NCBI GenBank assembly: GCA_027037535.1
Contig: JALVZQ010000008.1
Location: 1-64,000 of the forward strand
DNA length: 64,000 bases
Direction: 5' to 3'
DNA from: Acidilobaceae archaeon
GTDB lineage: Archaea > Thermoproteota > Thermoprotei_A > Sulfolobales > Acidilobaceae
The notes under the pieces: generated by a model
Databases searched by the model: none
Seen by the model: the letters and a program-made list of their open reading frames with translations, nothing else
Told to the model about the DNA's origin: nothing
Program-made: the position numbers and the translations under genes
Shown: positions 1 to 6,450 of the stretch, in pieces
Layout: each line of letters starts with the position of its first letter
Position numbering within the stretch: the first letter of the stretch is position 1

Positions 1-20
1 ATTCCGCACACAAGTATTTA

Positions 21-1433
21 GTTAAAAACAAGCAAAACTAAGAGTATAAGTGTGGTCCCTCTTTTGTTTATACTTGTATAAAGTTAAAAACAAGCAAAAC
101 TAAGAGCTGAGTGCCTCACAGCTAGGGGGAAGGATTAATGCCGCACCGCAAGTTAAAAACAAGCAAAACTAAGAGTTATCCTAGGGTCTGATACAATATG
201 TGGGTATGGAGTTAAAAACAAGCAAAACTAAGAGATACCGAGTTTTGCTAGGTATCCCGTAACCTGTTAAAAACAAGCAAAACTAAGAGAGAAATGTGTA
301 TATCTATCCCCTATCAACGCCAAGTTAAAAACAAGCAAAACTAAGAGAGGATGGCTGTGCAGGGGCAGGAGAGTGTTAGGCGTGTTAAAAACAAGCAAAA
401 CTAAGAGGCTTAGAGAAGAAGGCTAGGCTGAAACGCGCTTATCACGCGTTAAAAACAAGCAAAACTAAGAGTTAGGCGTGGCGTGGCACGTGTATGCGGT
501 ACCGCGTTAAAAACAAGCAAAACTAAGAGACACATACTATAACGAGGAGGCCACATACCTAGGGTTAAAAACAAGCAAAACTAAGAGCCGAGGACTTGGT
601 ATTCGGTATACACATATCGAGTTAAAAACAAGCAAAACTAAGAGTTATCACCACCTACTATAATATATGTATATTAAGAGTTAAAAACAAGCAAAACTAA
701 GAGACTACGAAGAAGGAGGAGAAGCCCTATTCAAATGGCTAGTTAAAAACAAGCAAAACTAAGAGACTTCCCAATCTAGTGGGTAGTCTGTTACTTCGTT
801 AAAAACAAGCAAAACTAAGAGACGCCACCAGGACCACCCCCTAGAAACTATAGTTAAAAACAAGCAAAACTAAGAGCTGTTACTGTCGCGTTGCCCTCTA
901 TAGCGAACGCTATAGGTATATCATGTTAAAAACAAGCAAAACAAAGAGATTCACCCCTGCGCATTTTTACACTTAACCCGTTAAAAACAAGCAAAACAAA
1001 GAGCGTGTATATGGCGCCTATAAGAAATGGGCGCATTACTGGTTAAAAACAAGCAAAACAAAGAGAGGAGCTTTCTAAGATATTCCAGCTCCTCCCTGTC
1101 ATGTTAAAAACAAGCAAAACAAAGAGTATATGCTATGAGCGGACTCATACTGATGTGGTTAAGCTACTAGTTAAAAACAAGCAAAACAAAGAGAGTACTA
1201 CCATGTGGGCATACTCATACAAGTCCTGTTAAAAACAAGCAAAACAAAGAGTGGTAGCGAGTGTGAGTAGGAAGGATAGGAATCGTTAAAAACAAGAAAA
1301 ACAAAGAGGTAATAATATAGGTCTTGTTATCCCTATAGTGCATATTATGTTAAAAACAAGAAAAACAAAGAGATACTCTAGGCTCTTATTCCCCATATTA
1401 TGCACCCTTGTTAAAATCAAGCAAAACATAAAG
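21..1433 (+). CRISPR. CRISPR array, trailer end, 24 repeats
   Basis: Twenty-four 24-base repeats begin GTTAAAAAC and end AACTAAGAG. They start at 21, 83, 152, 211, 266, 324, 384, 448, 506, 564, 621, 680, 742, 798, 853, 925, 980, 1042, 1103, 1170, 1228, 1285, 1349 and 1410, and the 23 spacers are 31-48 bases long. Repeats 1-15 are identical. Repeats 16-21 change the end to AACAAAGAG. Repeats 22-23 also change AAGCAAAAC to AAGAAAAAC. Repeat 24 (1410-1433) is clearly degenerate. Decay towards the right marks that side as the trailer, so the leader and probably the cas genes lie left of the window and transcription runs left to right. The expected 8-nt 5' handle of the crRNAs would be ACTAAGAG or ACAAAGAG, resembling the handles of crenarchaeal type I-A/III systems. 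The array is cut by the window edge. No cas gene is present here. Confidence 0.98.
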
Positions 1434-1837
1434 TTGAAGCAGTATATACCGCTTTCGTAATAGTGGACGGTGTACCCTTCATAGCCCGAGCATACAAGGA
1501 AGAGAATAGGATACAGGAAGAGGTACAAGCCCGGAAAGCATGGTCATCCAAAAATATAATACCTCTACGTAAAGCCCGCCGCGGAGCGTGGAAAGGCGGT
1601 CAAACAAAATATTGCCAGGGATAATAGTGATTGCGGAGCACTATGCTATGTAATCAACAGGCTACTAGAAGAAGCGAACACACTCATAATGTTCAACAAG
1701 AAAACACGGTTCTGGGTGCGGAAGAAAATACTCGGGGCGACTAGACTACTTGACAAAGCCGGAGACCAAACGAAAATAACATGTGGAAAATATGGGCTAT
1801 GGAGAATCTAGTACTGGGTATTCATAGGTGTAAATAG
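1434..1837 (+). pseudogene. decayed coding stretch after the CRISPR array
   Basis: There is no intact gene here. One frame is open from the last repeat to a stop at about 1618 and reads like protein (a segment EAVYTAFVIVDGVPFIAR), but it lacks a convincing start. A second frame is open from about 1558 to 1811 (a segment ALCYVINRLLEEANTLIMFN) and also has no start codon. The two frames overlap, as expected for a frameshifted or truncated gene. I do not recognise the family. It may be the remains of a mobile-element or viral gene. Confidence 0.35.
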
Positions 1838-2272
1838 TTGGTTGATAAGAGGGGACAATGCAGGGTTAGATATCCTGGCTACCGAGTATTTGACCATGCA
1901 GTAAGCATATTGCGTGAACTTTACCCAGACGACCTGATAAGATGGAAGGGTGGTGGCAGAGCACAGGTTGACCAGGCAATAGCTGCTGCGAGATGGTCTT
2001 TCCAATTCTCAAAGAATAAACCATGTTACTCTAGGAAACTAGCTGCTGCAGCTGCACTCTTTTACGAGATAATAATGCTGCATCCTCTGATAGATGGAAA
2101 CAAGAGATTGGCGACAATCATGCTATGGATATTCCTCAAGGCTAACAGGCTTCCCCGCCCGAGAAATATTGCTGACGCGGCCCTGCGAGTTGCCGTGGGA
2201 GAATGGAGTCAAGAAGACGTCTACAAATGGCTACTAAGGGTATACCGAGCCCATAGGACTAGGCAGAAGTAG
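1838..2272 (+). CDS. Fic/Doc-family protein (probable toxin or AMP/phosphotransferase)
   Basis: This 144-residue protein has the Fic/Doc active-site motif HPLIDGNKR at about residues 81-89, followed by LATIMLWIFLKANRLP, which is typical of death-on-curing (Doc) proteins. Fic/Doc enzymes move AMP, UMP or phosphate onto target proteins, and bacterial Doc phosphorylates EF-Tu. The catalytic His and the DGN(K)R anion-binding loop are present. The usual Phe at the third motif position is Leu, as in many Doc proteins. The start is uncertain: the first in-frame codon after a stop is TTG at 1838, and no in-frame ATG lies near the N-terminus. No Phd-like antitoxin lies upstream. A small ORF overlaps the 3' end on the other strand. 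The location beside CRISPR remnants suggests accessory DNA. Confidence 0.85.
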   Translation: MVDKRGQCRVRYPGYRVFDHAVSILRELYPDDLIRWKGGGRAQVDQAIAAARWSFQFSKNKPCYSRKLAAAAALFYEIIMLHPLIDGNKRLATIMLWIFLKANRLPRPRNIADAALRVAVGEWSQEDVYKWLLRVYRAHRTRQK

Positions 2273-2387
2273 GTTGCCTAGCCTTAGCCTTCAGATCGTT
2301 CTCTCTAAGATAATCAAGCTGGGGCTTAAGCTCTCTTACAGCCTCTTCAAGAAGCTTATTCCAGTCAACTTTCTTCTTACTAGTCAC
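2259..2387 (-). CDS. small basic/acidic helical ORF, convergent with the Fic gene
   Basis: This is a 42-codon ORF starting with GTG at 2387. It predicts a charged, helix-prone peptide containing VDWNKLLEEAVRELK and ending KARQPTSA. It overlaps the last 14 bases of the Fic gene tail to tail. A TATA-like AT-rich site (about 2424-2430, read on the minus strand) lies 37-43 bases ahead. A GAGGTG stretch abuts the start and is too close for a normal Shine-Dalgarno site. It could encode an antitoxin for the Fic protein or be a chance ORF. The composition favours a real peptide, but I recognise no family. Confidence 0.35.
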   Translation of the reverse strand: MTSKKKVDWNKLLEEAVRELKPQLDYLRENDLKAKARQPTSA

Positions 2388-2553
2388 ACCTCAATCCCAT
2401 ACCAAAATAGCCAGTATCACAACTATTAAGGCTTAGTGGTGATCCTCTTCCATCAACATGAATAAGAGAACCTGCAGGTATCTCAAATTATAATGCCTCG
2501 TCAATGCCGCTCCCGCTGCTTCTCAAGCTTTAGCACTAGTGAAACTGCTACAA

Positions 2554-2578
2554 GTAAAAAAACAAGCAAAACTAAGAG
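2554..2578 (+). repeat. orphan CRISPR repeat copy
   Basis: This 25-base sequence is a copy of the array repeat 1.1 kb beyond the array end and in the same orientation. Its last 21 bases are identical to the repeat version found in repeats 1-15 (ending AACTAAGAG). Only the first bases differ: GTAAAAAAAC here against GTTAAAAAC in the array. It therefore matches the leader-proximal repeat type, not the degenerate types at the adjacent trailer end. The Cas6 cleavage region near the 3' end is intact, so a transcript could in principle be processed into a crRNA-like RNA carrying the bases after 2578 as guide. Confidence 0.9.
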
Positions 2579-2705
2579 TAGACGTGCTAATAGCGGTTAG
2601 GGCGTAGATGGCTGATGCTATACTTGTGACAACGGATTGAGTTCTGGCCAGGTTCTACATGAATATAGCCTCGGGTAGAGCTGCAAGAGCTAATAGTTGC
2701 CAACC

Positions 2706-2715
2706 GATAATATAC
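2706..2715 (+). promoter_or_regulatory. TATA box for leaderless ORF at 2736
   Basis: ATAATATACA lies about 25 bases ahead of the GTG at 2736. This is the spacing expected if transcription starts at or within a base or two of the start codon. The ATG at 2731 is followed at once by a stop in its frame, so GTG 2736 is the supported start. Confidence 0.5.
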
Positions 2716-2735
2716 ATACCGGTTAGGCTGATGGG

Positions 2736-2996
2736 GTGACTGGTGTAGGTTATACTCTCGACTATGACGAGCTAGAGGAGCTCGGGAAGAAGAGGACCAA
2801 CAAGTTCTTCTACCTATACTTCAAAGCAGCAAAGAAATATCCCAAGAAGGCAGAGAAGATTCGCCGAGACTTCATAAAAGACAAGATAACCTATGAGGAA
2901 GCCATCAAGAAGTTGAGAGAGTTAAAAATAAGAAAAACAAAGAGGCAGACATATACAACAGAGAGATCCAAATCTACAAATGAAAAAGGAGAATGA
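2736..2996 (+). CDS. small Lys-rich protein with a CRISPR repeat inside its gene
   Basis: This 86-residue, strongly basic protein belongs to no family I recognise. Residues about 15-62 are predicted helical and match a second small ORF at 3207-3425. Shared positions include the pattern D-x3-K/G-K-I/L-T-Y-x-E-A-x-K-K-L-x-E-L. The GTG start is supported by a well-placed TATA box and no leader. Codons for Glu-Leu-Lys-Ile-Arg-Lys-Thr-Lys-Arg (2919-2945) contain a 24-base CRISPR repeat with one mismatch. After it, the C-terminus becomes low-complexity (TYTTERSKSTNEKGE). The homologous ORF has codons of similar meaning but different sequence at this place. Function is unknown. Confidence 0.6.
   Translation: MTGVGYTLDYDELEELGKKRTNKFFYLYFKAAKKYPKKAEKIRRDFIKDKITYEEAIKKLRELKIRKTKRQTYTTERSKSTNEKGE
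2921..2944 (+). repeat. CRISPR repeat embedded in coding sequence
   Basis: This 24-base sequence, starting GTTAAAAAT and ending AACAAAGAG, differs at a single position (C to T at base 9) from array repeats 22 and 23 (1285-1308, 1349-1372). It includes the AAGAAAAAC change that is unique to those two repeats. It is in the same orientation as the array and lies inside the 2736-2996 reading frame, reading Leu-Lys-Ile-Arg-Lys-Thr-Lys. Even in A-rich Lys codons, 23 of 24 matches so near the array is not plausibly chance. Confidence 0.92.
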
Positions 2997-3017
2997 CTGT
3001 CGTCATGACCCGCTTTT

Positions 3018-3026
3018 CTTATATTA
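3018..3026 (+). promoter_or_regulatory. TATA box upstream of TTG 3047
   Basis: CTTATATTA is centred about 25 bases ahead of a TTG at 3047, the same arrangement as for the 2736 ORF. It suggests a transcript starting near 3047 that covers the overlapping small ORFs downstream. Confidence 0.4.
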
Positions 3027-3046
3027 TTAGGATCATTGCTTGATAT

Positions 3047-3313
3047 TTGACTACGTATTTTGGAGTGTTCTTGTTGGGTTGCCTAGGCTTGGCCGTATTC
3101 ATAGGCTGCTGGGATACAGATATTTACTGGCGCGGGACAGGTTCATGTGGCGACACGCATATTACTTCGGCCTCATATACGTTAACTGGAAGACTCACAG
3201 AGGTAGATGTCCTTGCTCCAGAAGAAGCCACTCCACAAATGGACAAGCCAGGACCTCAGAAAATGGCGAGAGAGACTCAGCAACCTCATACTCCTCGCAT
3301 ACGAGACAAGTGA
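3047..3313 (+). CDS. possible small membrane protein overlapping the next ORF
   Basis: This 88-codon ORF starts with TTG at the predicted transcription start. Its N-terminus (about residues 3-20, YFGVFLLGCLGLAVFIGC) is a clear hydrophobic segment, followed by a polar region. From 3207 it overlaps, in another frame, the Lys-rich ORF that has a paralogue, so at most one frame is under strong selection there. The N-terminal half looks protein-like; the C-terminal part may be accidental. A third frame (3040-3510) is also open and is probably a by-product of base composition. Confidence 0.3.
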   Translation: MTTYFGVFLLGCLGLAVFIGCWDTDIYWRGTGSCGDTHITSASYTLTGRLTEVDVLAPEEATPQMDKPGPQKMARETQQPHTPRIRDK

Positions 3314-3425
3314 AAAAACGAAAGCAAGAAACATCATCGAAGACTATAAGAAAGGCAAACTCACATACCGCGAGGCGGAGAAGAAGCTCAAGGAGCTCGC
3401 CAGCAAAACCAAAGCAAAAGCCTAA
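3207..3425 (+). CDS. small Lys-rich protein, paralogue of the 2736 ORF
   Basis: This 72-residue basic protein ends KKLKELASKTKAKA. Its second half aligns with residues 24-67 of the ORF at 2736-2996 (both have K-x-T-Y-x-E-A-x-K-K-L-K/R-E-L and a Lys/Thr-rich tail). It starts at ATG with GAGGT two bases ahead, which is closer than usual. The tail codons (gcc agc aaa acc aaa) keep an AGCAAAAC core shared with the CRISPR repeat but otherwise diverge. After the stop, the next frame stays open (GIGAAGLASGGFLSPVV) and may be a fragment of another gene. Function unknown. Confidence 0.5.
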   Translation: MSLLQKKPLHKWTSQDLRKWRERLSNLILLAYETSEKTKARNIIEDYKKGKLTYREAEKKLKELASKTKAKA

Positions 3426-3557
3426 GAGTAACGCTGCTAGGCATAGGGGCCGCAGGCCTAGCAAGCGGCGGCTTTCTCTCTCCGGTAGTGGATACCTTCA
3501 ATATACTTAATGGTGGGTTCGCGGACTACCTGTTTGTATTTAGTTTTATTATTGATG

Positions 3558-4103
3558 TTATGGTTTTGCTATTAGGAGTCCTGATTCGCTTGGTATTATT
3601 TTGTATGTGACTTTGTGTTGGTCTAGGAGTTGGAAGAATTTTTGTGGTGGCCTTGGCGTGTAGGCGTTGTGAAATGCTAGTGTTGCTCCTGGTGCTAGTC
3701 GTGGGAGTAGTTCTTGGAGTGCTTGTGGGTATTGGTGTTTTTCTATGTCTATGAATGCTAGTGCTATTGTTTTCTCGGGTAGTGTTTTCAGGTATTCTAT
3801 TGCTTCTGCTTTTACTGGTATTATTTCTATTCCTGTTGCTTTCGTTATTTCTTCTGCGTAGTGTTCTAGTTCTGTGTATAGGTTTTGGTCGTATTCTACT
3901 GCTATTATCTTGTGGTGTGGTTGTGCGCCTATTGCTAGCCATAGGGTGGAGTATCCTATGCCTGCTCCTAGGTCTAGTATCGTTCCTTTTGGTGCTTGGA
4001 ATGCGAGGGAGGCTAGTGCTGCTCCGTCTATGCGGGAGATGCTGGGTATGAAGTGTTTGCGTGACATTGATTCTAGCTGGTCGAGTAGTCTTAGTATGCC
4101 CAA
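3558..4103 (-). CDS. class I SAM-dependent methyltransferase (O-methyltransferase-like)
   Basis: This 181-residue protein has a Rossmann-type SAM-binding fold. Motif I is ILDLGAGIGYSTLWLA (about residues 42-57), motif II an acidic residue in IIAVEYDQN, and a FIDIEKHQYPQAL segment resembles the D-x-D/K region of COG4122 caffeoyl-CoA-like O-methyltransferases. The substrate cannot be told. Its start overlaps the 3' end of the upstream PAP2 gene by 13 bases, so the two are probably co-transcribed. Length is a little short for the family, but the core is complete. Confidence 0.8.
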   Translation of the reverse strand: MGILRLLDQLESMSRKHFIPSISRIDGAALASLAFQAPKGTILDLGAGIGYSTLWLAIGAQPHHKIIAVEYDQNLYTELEHYAEEITKATGIEIIPVKAEAIEYLKTLPEKTIALAFIDIEKHQYPQALQELLPRLAPGATLAFHNAYTPRPPQKFFQLLDQHKVTYKIIPSESGLLIAKP

Positions 4104-4756
4104 AGTGTTGCACCGTTTTTATTAGAACTTGTTGTTTTCTGGAAAATATCCTTGAGCTTATAGTAGAGACCGTTATAGAACAGGTACGCGGTTATTATTC
4201 CTATCCCGTACCCTGCTAGGACGTCTCCTATATAATGGTAGCCTAGCAATATACGGCTCGCTCCTACTAGTAGGGTCCAGGCGAGGAATAGGTGCTTGTA
4301 GTTGTCTGTTTTCCATGCGTAGTAGGCGTAGACCATGGAGCCGGCCGCGTGACCGCTGGGATAGCTGTAGACGTCTATTTTTTCAAGTAGTGTAATTGCT
4401 GGGCTGTAGGGGCTTGGCCGTGGGGATTCGACCAGTATTTTTGTTATTGCTACTATTAGGCCTGTTGCTAGTATTGAGAAGGCTAGTTTCTTGTATATTT
4501 CGTGTCTTTTTGCATTGATGATATAGAGGGCAAGTGTTATCAATGTTATTACTCGTATGTCTGCAGTGTAGGATATGGCTTGTAGGATTATTCTGGCTGT
4601 TTCTGGCAGGGTTACTGCTATTGTGAGTTTGCGTGATAGGTATCCTGCAGTTATTAGGATTATTCCTACTTGTAGTTCTTTTGTCTTATACGTCGTTCCT
4701 AGTACACCACTAGCTAGTGGTCGAATCTTACTAGTATAAATCCATGAATCCCACAA
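4091..4756 (-). CDS. PAP2-family membrane phosphatase
   Basis: This 221-residue multi-span membrane protein carries the three phosphatidic-acid phosphatase type 2 motifs in order: K-x6-RP (KILVESPRP), PSGH, and SR-x5-H-x3-D (SRILLGYHYIGD). The active site would dephosphorylate a lipid phosphate or polyprenyl (dolichyl) diphosphate at the membrane surface. About five or six hydrophobic segments are visible. It is likely co-transcribed with the methyltransferase whose start it overlaps. The ORF may begin later than the first ATG, because the first 12 residues are polar and unconserved-looking. Confidence 0.85.
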   Translation of the reverse strand: MWDSWIYTSKIRPLASGVLGTTYKTKELQVGIILITAGYLSRKLTIAVTLPETARIILQAISYTADIRVITLITLALYIINAKRHEIYKKLAFSILATGLIVAITKILVESPRPSPYSPAITLLEKIDVYSYPSGHAAGSMVYAYYAWKTDNYKHLFLAWTLLVGASRILLGYHYIGDVLAGYGIGIITAYLFYNGLYYKLKDIFQKTTSSNKNGATLWAY

Positions 4757-4841
4757 TTATTCTGCCAACATTGGTTTCCAGGAAAGATAGAGGAAAGCAA
4801 GAGACATTATCAGGGCGAGCTCTTCCAGGTATGGGAGAAGA

Positions 4842-6065
4842 CTATGTCGACAATATGTCTTTCAACTCTCGTACAAGTCGATGAATATCGCCTAGGGTAT
4901 TGTAGATGTATACGCTGGCACGCACCGAGCCGTGTTCTAGGCCTAGAGAGTGGTGGAGTGGGCCGGCACAGTGCATGCCTGTTCTAACAGCCACTCCTCT
5001 CAACCCTAGCTCCATTCCTATAGTGTCTGGATGAATAGATTCTGCTATGAATGATACTAGCCCTCTCCTCTCACCTGGCTCGGGCCCAATTATATTGACC
5101 CCCGGTATTTTTTCGAGTTCTTCGTATAGTGCTTGTATGAGTTTTTCCTCGTACTCTGCGATATTCTTCATGCCGACATCCTTGAGGAGTTTTACCGCCG
5201 CTTCCAGCCCCGCCGCTTCAATTATGGGCGGGGTACCGTGCTCGAATCTCCATGGGGGCTCGAGCCACTCTATTTCTAGAGAATTGCCTTGTGGCTTTAC
5301 ATCTACTACTGCTCCTCCCCCGCCATATGCTGGTTCCAGGCTGTATGCTAGGTCTCTCTGTATCCATAGTACGCCTATGCCAGTGGGGCCCAGCATTTTG
5401 TGTCCGCTGAATGCGAGCATGCATGCGTTGAGGGAGGAGACATCTATGGGTAGGTGTGGTACGCTCTGGGCTCCGTCTACTATTAGGCATGCTCCGTGTT
5501 TCTGGGCCTGGCGTGAGATATACGAGATAGGGGCCTCGTATCCTGTTACATTCGATACGTGTCCAGCCACGATAATGGCGTTGTCTGTCTCTGGGAGTAT
5601 TTCTTCTAGCCTTGTCCACTGGGGTCTTCCCTTCTGGTCTAGGTTTAGTAGGATTATCTTGGATCTCTTCCCTACGCCTGCCCTGTAGAATGGGAGTATT
5701 GCGCTGTGGTGTAGGTCTTTTGGCAGGATTAGATGCGTTTTCTCGTTTATCATGTCGTTGTATTCTAGTAGTCTTGCAGCTAGTTGTAGGCCGCTTGTTG
5801 TGCCTGCTGTGAATACTATTTCTTCTGGTTTCGCTGATAAGAAGTCTGCTATTGTTTCGTGGGCTCGTTCATAGTCTTCTGTGGCCTTGGACGCTAGGGG
5901 GTATACTCCTCTGTGCACGTTGGTGTATTGGTATTTCATCTTTGTGGTCATTGCTTCTATTATTTGTATGGGTTTTAGTGTTGATGCTGCGTTGTCTAGG
6001 AAGGCTATGTTTTGTTTTTGTAGTGTTGGGAACCAGGATCTTATGGTTTCTACGTCAAGGGTCAT
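4842..6065 (-). CDS. sufS: cysteine desulfurase, SufS/CsdA type
   Basis: This 407-residue PLP enzyme of the class V aminotransferase fold releases sulfane sulfur from cysteine for Fe-S cluster or thiolation pathways. The PLP lysine is in SGHKMLGPTG (Lys about 223), and the His-Asp contacts appear as IVDGAQSVPH. The sulfur-accepting Cys lies in RTGMHCAGP (Cys about 366), the group II (SufS) form. Length matches SufS. A TusA-like protein gene lies 37 bases upstream on the same strand, so the pair probably forms a sulfur-relay operon. No SufU or SufE is seen nearby. Confidence 0.93.
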   Translation of the reverse strand: MTLDVETIRSWFPTLQKQNIAFLDNAASTLKPIQIIEAMTTKMKYQYTNVHRGVYPLASKATEDYERAHETIADFLSAKPEEIVFTAGTTSGLQLAARLLEYNDMINEKTHLILPKDLHHSAILPFYRAGVGKRSKIILLNLDQKGRPQWTRLEEILPETDNAIIVAGHVSNVTGYEAPISYISRQAQKHGACLIVDGAQSVPHLPIDVSSLNACMLAFSGHKMLGPTGIGVLWIQRDLAYSLEPAYGGGGAVVDVKPQGNSLEIEWLEPPWRFEHGTPPIIEAAGLEAAVKLLKDVGMKNIAEYEEKLIQALYEELEKIPGVNIIGPEPGERRGLVSFIAESIHPDTIGMELGLRGVAVRTGMHCAGPLHHSLGLEHGSVRASVYIYNTLGDIHRLVRELKDILST

Positions 6066-6102
6066 GTAGGGATCACTCTCCGGTTACTGTAACTATTGTA
6101 TT

Positions 6103-6366
6103 CTAGGTTTTGCAGGCCTTTATCTTGTATGTTAGGCCGTCGTAGTCTTTCTCTAGTATTTCGAATCCCTGTGCTTCTAATAGTTTTAGGAGTTTCTGGT
6201 AGGGATAGTATAGGTCTTCTCCTGTTACTACTAGTGTGTCTCCTGGATCCATTGCTAGGAGCGTGACCAATAGTTTGGCCGTGGGCTTGTCCTTACACGA
6301 TCTGGCGGCTTCCAGCGTGAGCTCTACTTCGTACGTCAGCATCATCTCCCCTGTATCTTTTTCCAC
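6103..6366 (-). CDS. TusA-like sulfur carrier protein
   Basis: The protein has at most 87 residues. It fits the small alpha/beta TusA/YeeD fold: a strand (VELTL), a Cys-bearing helix start (SCKDKPTAKLLVTLLAM), then PGDTLVVTGED and a second helix and strand. The family motif CPxP is altered to CKDKP, but the candidate sulfur-carrying Cys remains. The likely role is accepting sulfur from the desulfurase encoded 37 bases downstream. The start could be GTG 6366 or, matching family length better, ATG 6345/6342. Family assignment is by pattern and context, not strong identity. Confidence 0.55.
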   Translation of the reverse strand: MEKDTGEMMLTYEVELTLEAARSCKDKPTAKLLVTLLAMDPGDTLVVTGEDLYYPYQKLLKLLEAQGFEILEKDYDGLTYKIKACKT

Positions 6367-6450
6367 GGTGAAAAATTATCAAATACTATGATGTTTTATT
6401 CTAATAAGGATTTTTTAATCCACTTATAATAGAAAACATATACATAGTCA

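Larger units (their letters stand above)
2388..2735. other. non-coding stretch with orphan CRISPR repeat
   Basis: No protein gene was seen here. The stretch contains a possible TATA element AAATTATAAT (about 2485-2494), then the orphan CRISPR repeat at 2554-2578, then about 130 bases without recognisable features, then the TATA box of the next ORF. If the first TATA is used, transcription would begin about 2515-2520 and read through the orphan repeat in the same orientation as the array. Confidence 0.4.

Noticed and set aside
1286-1528. An 80-codon minus-strand ORF across the array end.
   Set aside because: It reads through CRISPR repeats and spacers and has no promoter or known domain; the repeat structure explains the sequence.
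3040-3510. A 156-codon ORF in a third frame over the small paralogue.
   Set aside because: Its Arg/Ser/Lys-rich low-complexity translation is what a frame-shifted Lys-rich gene yields, and the paralogue supports another frame.
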